64,000 nt of DNA from Nonomuraea aurantiaca (lineage in GTDB: Bacteria > Actinomycetota > Actinomycetes > Streptosporangiales > Streptosporangiaceae): positions 280,839 through 344,838 of the forward strand of contig NZ_JAIWNB010000009.1 in assembly GCF_020215705.1 (NCBI RefSeq), in the 5' to 3' direction. The notes below the pieces were generated by a model. The model was not told the DNA's origin, ran no database searches, and saw only the letters and a program-made list of their open reading frames with translations. How positions within the stretch are numbered: the stretch's first letter is position 1; each line of letters starts with the position of its first letter. The translations under genes were made by a program, and so were the position numbers. Below, piece after piece: positions 50,778 to 62,700 of this stretch.

Positions 50778-53700
50778 CTACTGAACGCTCGCCCGGTACG
50801 TGAGCACCAGGCCGAGGTTGGTCAGAGCCGCCTTGTCACCCTCCAGGACCAGCACCCACGGGTTCCCGCCGACGCTGAGACCGGGGGTGCGCAGGAGGTT
50901 GCCGTCGTTGAGCGCGAGCCTCTTGTCGCCGTTGAGCAGGAAGCGCACCGAACCGCGCCCGGCCAGCTCGTACCTGGGGTAGACGCCGGTGATCTGCCGC
51001 CCGCTCATGGCGGGGAACCGGTCCGGCGTGAACGGCAGGACGAGCTGGTCGTCCTCGCCCTCCTGGAACTGGGCCCACTCGTCGGCGAACTCGCCCGCCA
51101 CGTCGAAGTAGCGGGCCGACGGGTACGGCTTGAGCATGCCCTTGACCGCGTTGGCGAAGACCTCCCCGCCCTGGTCCGCGCTGTACTTGACGGTGACGAC
51201 CACGTCGCTCAGGCCGGCCGGAGCCGGGCCCGAGAGCTGCAGCCGCCACCGCGAGACCGCCCCCGTGCCCTCGAACGGCAGGTAACGGTCGTCGTCCAGG
51301 CGCAGCTCGAACAGCCCGTTGTTCTCCTTGTACTCCTCGATGTCCGACAGCGCGATCTGCTGGCCGGAGCGCCAGTCCGGGCGCAGCGTGCCGGGCGGCG
51401 CGCCCTTCGGGTCGAGCAGGAACTTGACCGCCTTCGGGTCGGCCGCCAGGACGGTCTTGCTGTCGAGCTGCGTCAGCGTCGCGTAGACGCCGAGCGGCCC
51501 GTCCGCGCCCAGGAAGGAGACCGACAGCGTCCGGATCCGGCGCCGGAAGTGCCCGGGGAAGTCCCGGTCGAACAGTGCCTCCGTCAGCGCGAACTCGCAG
51601 CGCCCCTCGCCGCGCAGGGCCAGCAGGGCGAGCGGGTCCAGGCCCAGCAGCGAGACCTTCTTGGTGATCTCCATCCCGCGGCTGTCGGTGTCGACGTACG
51701 CCTTGCCCAGCCGTTCCAGGTCGAGGCCGAGGCTGTCGCCGGCGAGCAGGCCGTTGCGCCGGCTCTCCCAGTACATCGGCTGGATGTAGCCACCCTCGCC
51801 GTTGGTGTCGCCCCGCTCGAACTGGTAGGCCCGCTCGGCGGACCGCGCCATCTCGTACGCCAGGTTGTAGGTCTGGAAGAACAGCCCGGACATCCGCCCG
51901 GCCATCCAGTGGTAGAGCTCGGCGCCCGCGAACTTGTCCTTCATGAACGCGGCCACCGCCTCCAGGTTGGCGATGTCCTGCGTGACGACGGCGAGCTCCC
52001 GCTGGGCGATCGTCAGCTGGTGCTGGGCGCTGGTCAGCTGGTGGCCGAGCTGGGTCACGTCGCTCTTGGCCATGTTGAGCTGGAGATCCCAGTCCTGCGC
52101 CGTGCGCTCCTGCTCCGACCGTACGCCGATCAGCTCGCCGAGCGTGCTGTAGCCCTCGGCAAGCGTGGAGGAGACGTCGGCCACCTTGTCGAGGGCGTTT
52201 CCGATCTGCTCGCCGCCGAAGCCCGTACCGAAGATGAACGGCCCGAGCAGTGCCTGCGGCACGCCCAGGGCGATCGAGGCGGCGATCTTCAGGCCGCCCG
52301 CGACGAAGTGGGCGTCGGAGCCGCTCTTCATCCGGCTCAGCTGCTCGACCTGGAGCGGGGAGAGGCCGTCGGCGATCAGCTTCTCGTAGTGCTTGACCCG
52401 CGCCGTCGCGCCGTCCCTGCTCGCCTCCAGCTCGGCCAGGTTCTCCTCGGCGACCTTGATCTGCGCCTCCTTGATGCCGCGCGTCAGGGCGAGGATCGTG
52501 CCCTCCTGCCGGTTCTGCAGCAGGGCGAGCTCCTCCACGTCGCGCCGCTCCAGCACGTTGAGCAGGTCGTTGCCGAACTGCCGTACCTTGTCGGCGAGGT
52601 CCTGGGCCTTCCTGAACACGAAGGCGAAGCGGTAGTGCGGGACCGGCGCCGCCATCCCCTGCGTGAGCCGGTCGAGCGAGGCTCCGGAGGCGGCACCGCG
52701 GACCAGCGCCATGACGTCGGCCGGCGGCTCGAACAGCGGCAGCGGCAGGCTGACGCCCATGATGTCGAGCGACTGCCGGATCTTCCGCAGCCGGTCCTCG
52801 ACGCGGGTCCAGTACTCGAAGAAGACGCTGTTCTCGGGCACGTAGAAGTACGGGCTCGCGACGCTCTTGTGCACCTCCCCGGGCCCCTCCAGCAGCGCTC
52901 CCCCGGCGGTCAGCGCCTTCAGCTCGTCGTCCAGCTCGTCCAGCTCCGCCGGCGGGAGGCGGCGCAGGTCCTCGTAGGTCACGGCGGCCGACAGCGGGCG
53001 CGGGCCGAGGACGTCCGGCCGCTCCCCCAGCAGGTCGTAGGCGAAGATGTAGAGCATCCTGGCCTCGTCGACGCTCTCCGCCGTGTACTGGCGGAAGAGC
53101 AGGTCACCCCAGTCGAGCAGGTTGTCGATGTAGGCCATCACCACGGCCCGGCGGTAGGCGGACGGGCGCAGCTCCGCGATCGCGTGCGGGTCGAACGGAT
53201 CGTCCATGTACGCCGTGATCAGCTTCCCGCGATCGCCCATGAGGTCGTACTGCCGCCGGAGCCAGCCGATCATGGCGATCCGCTCCAGCAGGCCGGAGGT
53301 CCCCCGCATGGCCTGCAGCGTGGTCTCGATGTCCTTCAGCCCCGTGTCCTTAAGCTCGGTGTCCGCGAGGCCGGCCAGGAAGTCCTTGTCCTCCTGCGAG
53401 AGCTCGCCGGCCTGCTCGAACGCCGGGGCCAGCGCCGCCAGCCGGGCGAGGATCGGTTCGAGAGCGGCCGCGACGGCCGAGCCGTCGTCGCCCAGCTCAG
53501 CCAGGTCGGCGCGGCAACTGCCGACCAGTGCCCGCAGGTCGACCGCCAGGAACGGCAGGAACCGCCAGTACCTCACCCGCTCCGTCGGGTCGAAGACGTA
53601 CTCGTACCAGATCCGCGCGTCCTCGAAGCGCTGGGCGTTGTTCAGCGCCTGCGCGATGAGCAGCGGGGCGTGGAAGAAGATCTCCCAGTAGTAGATGCCG

Positions 53701-56700
53701 TTGGCGCTCTGGAAGTCGAGGTGCGAGCTGGACGGTGTCCCGGCCACCTGCGGCTGGACCTTGATCGTGGTCGCGTCGGACTTCTCGACGCTGAACGCGG
53801 GCAGTTCGTCCGTCTCCTGCGTCTCGGGGGCCAGCAGCGCCGCCACGCCACCGGTCAGCAGCTCCTTGTTCAGCCGGTAGGCCGTGCTGGAGGTCAGCCG
53901 CACGATCTCGTGCGGCAGCCCGGCGAACTCGTACGGCCGCTGGGCCGTCGGCTCCGACGGATAGACGACGTAGTCGGCGCCGAGGAACAGGTAGAGCTTG
54001 GCCCCGTCGAGCACGCCGGTGAACCCGGTCTGGAAGCCTTCGGGCAGACCGCCCCAGTTGCCGGGAACCGGCCGGTACGCCAGCTGTCCCGTCGGCTCCT
54101 GCCCGGCCTCCAGGAGCGCGTACTCGCTCGTGCCGAGGACATAGCGCTGCCGGTTACGCTCGATCACGGCCTTGATCTGGCTCTTCAGCTTCTTGGGGTA
54201 GCCGTCGTCGATGTAGTCGGGGACGGTTCCGTCCTTGGGGAGCGTGTAGCGGACCAGCTCCAGGCCGCTGGTCAGGTAGAGCCTGCCGCCGTCCACGTAC
54301 GCGGCGTCGACGGACTCGGTCGTGCCTATGGCCGTGGGTAGGCGGCCCAGCTCCCTGGTCGGGTGGCTCCGGCCGTCCGGGGCGAGGTAGGTGCCCGCCG
54401 TGTTGTCGAAGAAGTAGCCGCGCTCCTCGTAGGAGAACGCCGCGCCGACAGGGCCGCTCTGGGGCAGGCCCTCGGTGTTCTCGCGCAGCGGCCGCGGTTC
54501 GTCGGCGGTGTTCGCGCCGCTGAAGCGGATGTACGTGTCACCCGCGAAGACGTAGAGGCGGTCGCGGTGGACGAAGGCCGAGTCCGCCACAGTGCCCTTG
54601 GGCAGCTCCCAGCGAGTGTTGATCCGCTTCACATCGCGCAGGTTCGTGGAGTCGACGTACTCGTTCCGCGCGAAGGAGAGGAAGTACTCGGTGCCGTCGA
54701 GCGTGAACGCGGCGTTCACCTTGGCCCATCGCGGCAGGTCGTCGGGGTTGGTGTCGAGCTGCTTCGGGTACCCGGTGTCGGGCGGCCCGAACGGCCGGCC
54801 CGAATAGCGGTAATACTCGGCGCCGGAGAAGACGTAGGTGTGTCCGCCTCGGACGAGGACGGCGTCGACGACGCCGGACCTGAGCAGGCCGGTGCCGATG
54901 ATCCCCCACCGCTCCTTGATGGGGGCCAGCTTCTCGGTGCCGAGCTTGAAGCGCTTGCCCGCGTTGTCGAAGAAGCATCGCCTGCCATCGGGCAGCTCGA
55001 ACGCGGCGTCGATCCGCTTCCACCTCGGCAGCCCGTCCGGGTTGCCGTCCAGCGGGAGCAGCGGCTCTGCCCCGCTCGGCGCGGTCACCGGCCGGCACAG
55101 GAAGCTGCCGCCCTTGTGGTCGACGCTCAGCCACGGCCGGTCCTGGGTCCCGGCCGGCATGTTGAACCGGACAGCGCCGGGCTCGTCCACGGGGCTGGAG
55201 TCGGGCTCGGCGAAGATCTTGTCCAGCCGCACGGCGCGCGGGGGTTCCGCCACGCCTTCCGCCTTGACCGCGTACAGCTCGGGGGTGAGCGCGAACGCCG
55301 ACCTGACCCCGACGGCGTCGGAGCAGGTGACGATGATCGAGTCGTGCGGGCCGCCCGGCCCGCCGGGGACGGTCCGCGACGCCTGCACATAGAGCCGGAC
55401 GCCGGTGATCTGCTTCTCCTGGGCGTCGTCGGCGGCCAGCAGCTGCGCGGTCCCCCATTCCCCGTTCAGGTTGAGGAAGGAGTAGTAGATCTTGACGCGG
55501 TACAGCGGCGGCGGGGTCTTGACGTTCTGGGTGTCGCCGGTCCTCGTGGCATCGATGGTCGTGTTGGACGTGACCACGACCGGGACCGTCTCCACGACCG
55601 TCCAGAACACGAACACGCGGCCGAAGGCGTGCACGGGATAGACCCGGTCGGCGTCGATCTGGACGTCCACCTTGAGCCACGGCTCCCAGGTGGCGGAGAG
55701 GTGCACGCCGTCCCTGAACTCCGCGCCCCGGTAGTAGTAGCGGCGCGGCTCGGTCCGCGTCCGGCCGAACAGGACCAGACGCCGGGTGCCCTCGTCGGCC
55801 CCGTCCTCGGGGTAGACGTACCCGCCGGCGATCGCCAGCCTGGAGACCTCCGTGTACTCGTCCAGATATCTCTTGTAGACCCGTTGTACGGTCTCCGGTG
55901 TGATCTCGCCCTGCAGCAGGTCGCTCTCCAGCGCCTCGAACGCGGGTGTCTTGTCGGAGCGCAGCTCGGGGCGCAGGTAGTTCTCGGGATAGAGGAAGAC
56001 CTTCCGGTTGGCCTCCCAGAGCCGGTAGTTCTTCAGCCACCCCCACCAGGTCTTCAGCCGCCGTCTCACCTCGTCCTCGTCGCGGCCCGGCGGGAGTGGG
56101 ACCTCCTCCAGGTCGAGGAGGTAGCGGTGCACGAAGAGCTGCGTGGCCGCGATGGCCTCCCTGACACGGGAGGTCCGGCCGGTGCCGCCCATGTCCACGT
56201 CGATCAGGTACTTCTCGTACAGGTCGCGGGTGGACCTGAAGCCGTCCAGCCGGATGATCGCCGACGGGGCGAGGGCGTCGCGCTTGAGCAGGTTCAGCTC
56301 GTCGTGGATCTGGCCCGACAGGGTGACCCAGTCGGCTGGGCTGCACGTCCGTTCGAGCAGGCCGGCCAGGGCGGTGTTGGCGGCCTCGGGGGCCGGAGTC
56401 ATGCCGAAGGCGCGGGACCAGACGTCGGTGTAGATCGTGGACGGCCCCGCGTCGAACAGGCCGGCGACCGCGAACACGTCGACCAGCTTGAGCACGAACT
56501 CGATCTCGAAGCGGTCCTCCTCCGGCGGGCCGGCCATCAGCAGGGCGGCGTTGCGCTTGGCCCACCGCAGCTCGTCGGCGTCCCAGCCGAACAGGTCCGC
56601 CAGATACTGATAAGGATCCTCGACGGCCGCCGATCCGTTCAGCAGGAACGCGGCCAAGCCGTCGGGACGCGACCGGGCCAGCTCGACGAACCTGACAATG

Positions 56701-59700
56701 GTGTGCAGATCGCTCAGCCGGTAGTCGGCGGTGTCCGACCAGCGGTGCTTGATCGGCTGCGGGAAGGTACGGTCCACGGTGTCGTAGGCGCCCGAATATC
56801 GGACGTACTCATCATCCCTGAGCAGGTACGTCCGGCCCTCGAAGACGAAGGCGCCGTCAGGCCCCGCCTCCTCGAAGGCGGCGGGCAGGTCACCCCAGTC
56901 GTCCTTGACGGTCCGGGGATAGCCGGCGGCGACGTATTCGAGGTCATTGGGCTGGTATCTGATGTACTGCCCCTGCTTGAAGGCGTACAGCTCGCCGGTC
57001 GGCCCGGCGAAGGCGGCCTCGATGCCCGGCCCGTCGGCGAAGGCGTTGCGCACCTTGCCCCACAGGCTGTTGACCGGCTGGTCCGGCTCGGCCCGGTCGG
57101 CCCGCAGGTATCGGGTGCCCTTGAACAGGTACGTCCCACCGTCGAGCCCCCGGAAGGCCGCGTCGAGCCCGTCGGCGAACGCGTCGGGCAGGTGCGGCAG
57201 GTCTAGGTCCTGGCTGAGCGAGCCGTCGATCGTGCGGGGGTAGCCGTCGTCGACGGTGTCGTACTCGGTGCCGGAATAGCGGACGTACTGGTCGCCGGAG
57301 AACAGGAACGTGTGCGGGCCCCTGACCAGTGCCGCGTCGACCTTCTGCCGCTCCACGAGCGTGTTGCGCACGCCGCCGAGCAGCCCGAGGTCGTAGTCGG
57401 CCTCAGCCGTCACGGACACGACGTGGCAGGCGCCGCCGACGAACAGGTACAGGTTGCGCCGGTTGGCGAGCACCGCGTCCAGCGGCCGGTCCGTCACCGC
57501 GTCCTCGAACGCCTCGGGCAGGCCGGTGAACGCCTCCTCCTGGCGCAGGTTGCCGATGATCTTCTTTGGGTAGCCGGGATCCACGTAGCGGTACTCGGCG
57601 CCGGTGTAGCGGATGTACTGGTCGCCCGAGAACAGGAACGTGGTCTCGCCCCCGTACACACAGGCGGCGTCGACCGTGGTGAAGGGGTGGAGCGCGCGGC
57701 CCCACCGCTCGCGGATCGGGGCGAGCGGCGAGAAGGCGCGGTCGGCGTAGCGGGCGTAGCTCTCCCCGAAGAAGAAGTACGTCGCGCCGTCGGCCGCGGT
57801 GAACGCGGTCCGCAGGGCGTCGCCCGGCTCCAGGCCGCGGCCGAAGTCCCGCCAGATCCGCTCGGTCGGCCGCGGGTAGGACCACCGTCCGGTCGCCTCG
57901 TCGAACTGGACGCACCGCTCGCCGAACAGCAGGAGCATGGTGCCGCCCTCGAACAGCACCGCGTCGGGCACCACGGCGCTCTCCTCGCCGGGGACCTCCC
58001 AGAAGCCGGCGTCCGTGACCATGGGGTAGCCGTCGTCGGGCTGCCGGTAGTCCTCACCCGAATAGACCAGGTAGCGCAGCATGCCCTCGTCGTCCGGGTG
58101 CTCGAACAGGTAGGTCCTGCCGTCGCGCACGTAGGCGAGCGCCACGCCGGTCAGCCCGGCCCAGTGGTCGGCGATGGGCAACGGGTCCCCGTCGATCGTG
58201 TCGCCGGTGCCGGTGTAGACGACGAACTGGTCACCGCTGAACAGGTAGGTCTTCCCGTCCCGTCCAACAAACGCCGCATCCACCGCGTTGTCCTGATAAA
58301 TCGTGTTACGGGGTCGGCCCCACTCCTCCGTGAGCGGGTACGCCCGGTTCAGCCGGGTGTTGAAGCAGTTCGGCCCCTTGAACAGGTAGGTGTTGCCGTC
58401 GGCGCCCTCCAGGACGGCGTCCAGGCCGGTCCTGAACTCCTCCGGCACCGGGCGCAGCGTCCGCGGCCGGACCGGCGTCGCCGTGACGGTCGTCCCCTCG
58501 ATCGCGGACAGCCGCCCCCAGCCGTCCGGCCCCTCGACCAGCACCGCGCCGTCCTCGACGAAGGCACAGCTCACCGGTGCGAGATCGTCGTAGCTCCGGT
58601 ACAGCTCGCTGGAGACGACGTGGCACCGCGCGCCCCTGAACAGGTAGACGTTGCGCCGATCGGCGAAGGCCGCGTCCACGCCGTCGAGCGTGACGCTCAG
58701 GTTGCCCAGCCGCGGCTCCCGGTGCAGCTCCGCGAGGGCGCGCGGGTAACCCTCCTGCACGGTCGTGTAGTCGTGACCCTCGTAGCGCACGTACTGGTTC
58801 CCGGAGAACAGGTACGTGTACGTACGCGGCACCTCGACGCCCTCGACCAGCTCCGTCGCGTCCATGACCAGCGTGGCGTCGACCCGCCCGGTCCTGGCCA
58901 GGTTGCTGATCACGTTGCCCCAGAACGCCGGGACACTCGCGGGATAGCGGTCGTCGATCCTGGTGTAGTCGCGGGTCGAGTAGCGGGCGTACTGGTCGCC
59001 GGAGAACACGTACGTCCGGCCGTCCTTGCCGATGAAGGCGGCGTCGACCCTGGTGAAGGGGATGCTGTCCCAGTGCTCCCGCAGCGTGCGGGGCTCGGAC
59101 CACCAGCGGTGCCGGTGGTCGAAAACCACGAAACGCTCACCCGAGAACAGGTACGTCTGGCCGTCCCCGGCGCTGAAGACCGAGTCGATCGTGGTGAAGG
59201 CGGGGTCGTCCGCCAGCGCGGCGGGCAGGTTCCACCAGTTGTCGGCGACCGGCTTGGGGTAGCCGACGTCCGGCGTGGCGTAGTCCCTGGTCGAATAGCG
59301 GACGTAGAAGTGGCCCGCGTCGGCCTGCACCCGGATCCGCTTGGCCTCGCGGACGAGCGTGACGTCGATCCGCTGCTCGGTGACGACGTGCCAGTCCGTG
59401 GTCGTACCGCTGACGCCGCCGCTGCCTGTGCCGGTGTCACCGCCACTGACGCTCACGCCTTCCGCGAACGTCAGTCCGTGCTCCATGAACCGCCGCCGCA
59501 GCGCGGGCGACAGGCGGCCGGCGTTCAGCTCGTTCTCCTGCTCCAGCGGCACGTCGAAGAGCTCGCCGCCCTCGCCGAACAGGTAGGTCTTGCCGTCCAT
59601 GACGAACGACGCGCCCACCTCACGCAGCCCGCCCCAGTCGGCGGCGATCGCGCGCGGGTAGCCGAGGTCCACGACGGAGTAGTCGGCGCTGGAGTATCTG

Positions 59701-62700
59701 AGGTATCTCCCGCCGCTGAACAGGTAGGTCTTCCCGTCCAGCCCGGTGAACGCGGCGTCGACCGTACCGCTGGGCAGCACGGGGGCCTGCACACCCCAGC
59801 GCTCGGCCGTCGGGACGGCGGCGCCGTCGCTCTTGGCCGTCCGGCCGTCCTTGAACAGGTGGACGGCCCCGTCCCAGTCGGCGAAGGCCGCCTCGACCCC
59901 CGACTCGAACTGCCCGGGGATGCCGGGATAGTCCGACTCGATGCGCCGCGGGTAGCCGTCGTCCACGCGGACGCCGTCGTTCTCGATGCTGCCGGAGTAG
60001 CGGATCACCTGGTTGCCGGCGAAGAGGTGGACGCCGCTCGCGTCGGCGTAGGCCGCGTCCACGCGTTCGGCGCCGTCGAAGACGTTGCGGACCCGGCCCC
60101 ACCTGTCGGCGATCGCCTCCTCCGTACCCCCTACCGCGAGGTAACGCTGCCCCGTGAAGAGGTGGATCCCGCCGTCGCTGTCCTGGAAGGAGGCGTCGAC
60201 CGACTTCTTGAACGCCTTGGGCAGCGGCGTGTCGTGGCCCTCCCCCTGCCACCATTCGTCGATGCCACGCGGGTAGCCCTCGTCGACCACCGTGTAATCG
60301 GGGGTGGTGTAGCGGATGTACTGATCCCCGGAGAAGAGGTAGGTCTTGCCGTCCTCGTCCACGAACGCGCTGTCGATCCGCTGAGGGTCGTCGAAGTTGT
60401 TCCTGACCTTGCCCCAGACCTGCTCCTTGGCCGCCCAGCGGGTGCCGCCGCGCTCCTTGACGAAGACACGTGAGCCGCCGTCGCCGCCGTGGCCGATGAT
60501 CCACTCGCTGCCGTCGGGGTGCGCGAACGCGGCGTCCACCCCGGTCAGCCCGGTGAACCGGGCCGACAGCTCGATGAGCGGTCTCGGCCGCGGGTCGGCC
60601 AGCGCGTACGTGGCCTTGGCGTAGGTCCAGAAACCGCCCTCCCCGAACAGGTAGATGTTGCCATCGGCGCTGTCCAGCACGGCGTCGAACCGGTCGAGCC
60701 CCGGCGGCAGCGCCAGCGGCTCGGGGTACTTGCCGACCAGGTCCTGGTCCTGGAAGGACACGGCGACCTCGGTGGGATCCAGGCCGAGCTTCGCCGCGAG
60801 CAGCGCGAAACGCCGGATCCGCCGGTACGCCTGCCGGAAGTGCGGATCCGGCGGCACGGCCGTGACCTCACCGCTCTCCTCGGCCGCCATGAGGGCCGGC
60901 ACGGCCAGCACGTCGAGCGCCTCCTGGACGCCACCGGTCACCGCGACGCAGATCGCCGCCACGGTCGCCGCGGGCACGCCGAACGCGTCGGCGAGCACCG
61001 ACCATAGCGCCGCCTGCTGCAGCTCGGCCCGCCGCTCCAGCGTGTCCGTGATCTCGTCGACCGCCGCGGCGAGCTCCTTGGCCACGGGGTGCAGCAGGAA
61101 GAACAGCTCCTTGGCGTAGTCCTCCACACCGGGCACCGTGAAGTCGAGCGCGTTGGTCGCGGCGCGGAAGTAGTCGAGCCGGTCCTCGGGCACGGCCAGC
61201 GCCTCGTCGAGATGCCCGGCCGCGACGAGCACGCTCACCAGGTCGGCCCGCTCCCCGTCGTCGAAGCCGAGCTCGGTGACCGCCTGGAGGTCGAGGCGGT
61301 ACGGCTGCTCGTCCTTCAGGATCTCCGCGATCCGGCCGGCGACGATCACCCGCTCGGCGGGCCGGAACCCGTCCCCCAGCTCCACCTCGGCGCTCTCATC
61401 GAGCACCCGGCCCTCCTGAAGGTAGGAGCCTTCGAGGGCGTCGATCACCCGCTGGGCGATCGCGTCGTCGGCGACGTCCACGAAGTCGTCGAGCGTGAAG
61501 GCGTACGTCTCCTTCTGGAACGCCGCGATCTGCCCCTTCATCGCGTCGAGGATGGCCCGCCGGCGCGGATAGAACTCCAGCGCCAGCCCGAAGTCGTCCA
61601 GCCGCAGCCCGGCCAGCGCGACCTTGTCGAGATAGACGCCGTCCTCGTCGAGGTAGCCGTTGAAGCGCAGACTGGCCAGCAGCGCCGCCTCGTCCACCCG
61701 CAGCTCGGCGAAGATCTCGGGGTCGAGCGTGAGCCGCTCCCCCCGGAACCGCTCGACCCGGTCGAGCAGCTCGGCCAGGACGCCCGGCGCGACGTCGTCG
61801 AGATCCGCGTTGACCATGAACCGCGCGGCGTTCGCCTCGTCCGCGAAGAAGCCGGGGTCGATGACGTCGCCCTCGCTGTCGAGGTAGCCGTTGAAGACGA
61901 GGTTGTCGTACAGCTCGGCTTGCTGCTCCTCCCTCAGGTTGCCGAGGGAGGCCAGGTCGGAGGGGAAGAAGGACGCGGTGCCGTTGCCGAGGCTGTTGAT
62001 CAGTTTGAACAACGGCTCGGCGAACGAGCTGTAGTCCCTCGCCAGCCGCAGCTCCGCCACCGTCTTCGGCAGCCCGTCGGCGACGAGCGCGCCGTCACTC
62101 TGGAGGCGGCCGGCGAAGACCAAGTTGGCGAAGATCTTCGCCGTCAGCCCCTCGTCCAGCCCCAGGTCGACGAAGTCCTCCTTGACGATCAGCCCGAGGT
62201 CGGTGACGGCGTCGTAGACGGCGCGCCGCGCCTTGGCCCGGTCGAGGCGGAGCAGGCGTTCGTCCCGGGCGGAGACCACGCCGTCGTCGTACGCGGTCAG
62301 GACGTCGTGGAGCACCTGGGACGCGCGTTCGCCGAACCGGCGCGACACGAACAGCTCGGGGCTCATCGCGACCGACGCGAACCGCCGGTCGATCCCGTCG
62401 AGCACGGCCACCTGGTCGTCGTCGGCCGGCGTCCCCCCGCCGAGGATGTCGGCCAGCTCCTGCGCGCTGAACCCGCCGGCCTGCATCCAGCGCCCGACGG
62501 CGAGCAGCGTCTGCGCCAGCCACAAGCTCGACGCCACGTCCGAGCCCTCGAGGATCCGGTAGCAGTCACGGGTCCGGGCCCGCGTACCGCCCAGAATCGG
62601 GAACGTCGTGTACCGCTGCAGCGACGGATCGCTCTCCAGCACCTCCAGCAGGTCGAACAGCTCGCCGACGGACACGCCGAGCGCCGCGACGAGCCGCCCG

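Noticed and set aside
51549..54341. Long plus-strand frame opposite the giant gene
   Set aside because: Antisense frame with Arg/Val/Glu-rich composition expected from high-GC coding on the other strand. The minus-strand gene shows clear Tc-toxin motifs.
57312..60473. Plus-strand frame of 1053 codons opposite the hemopexin repeats
   Set aside because: Repetitive antisense translation mirroring the hemopexin block; no ribosome site or known domain.
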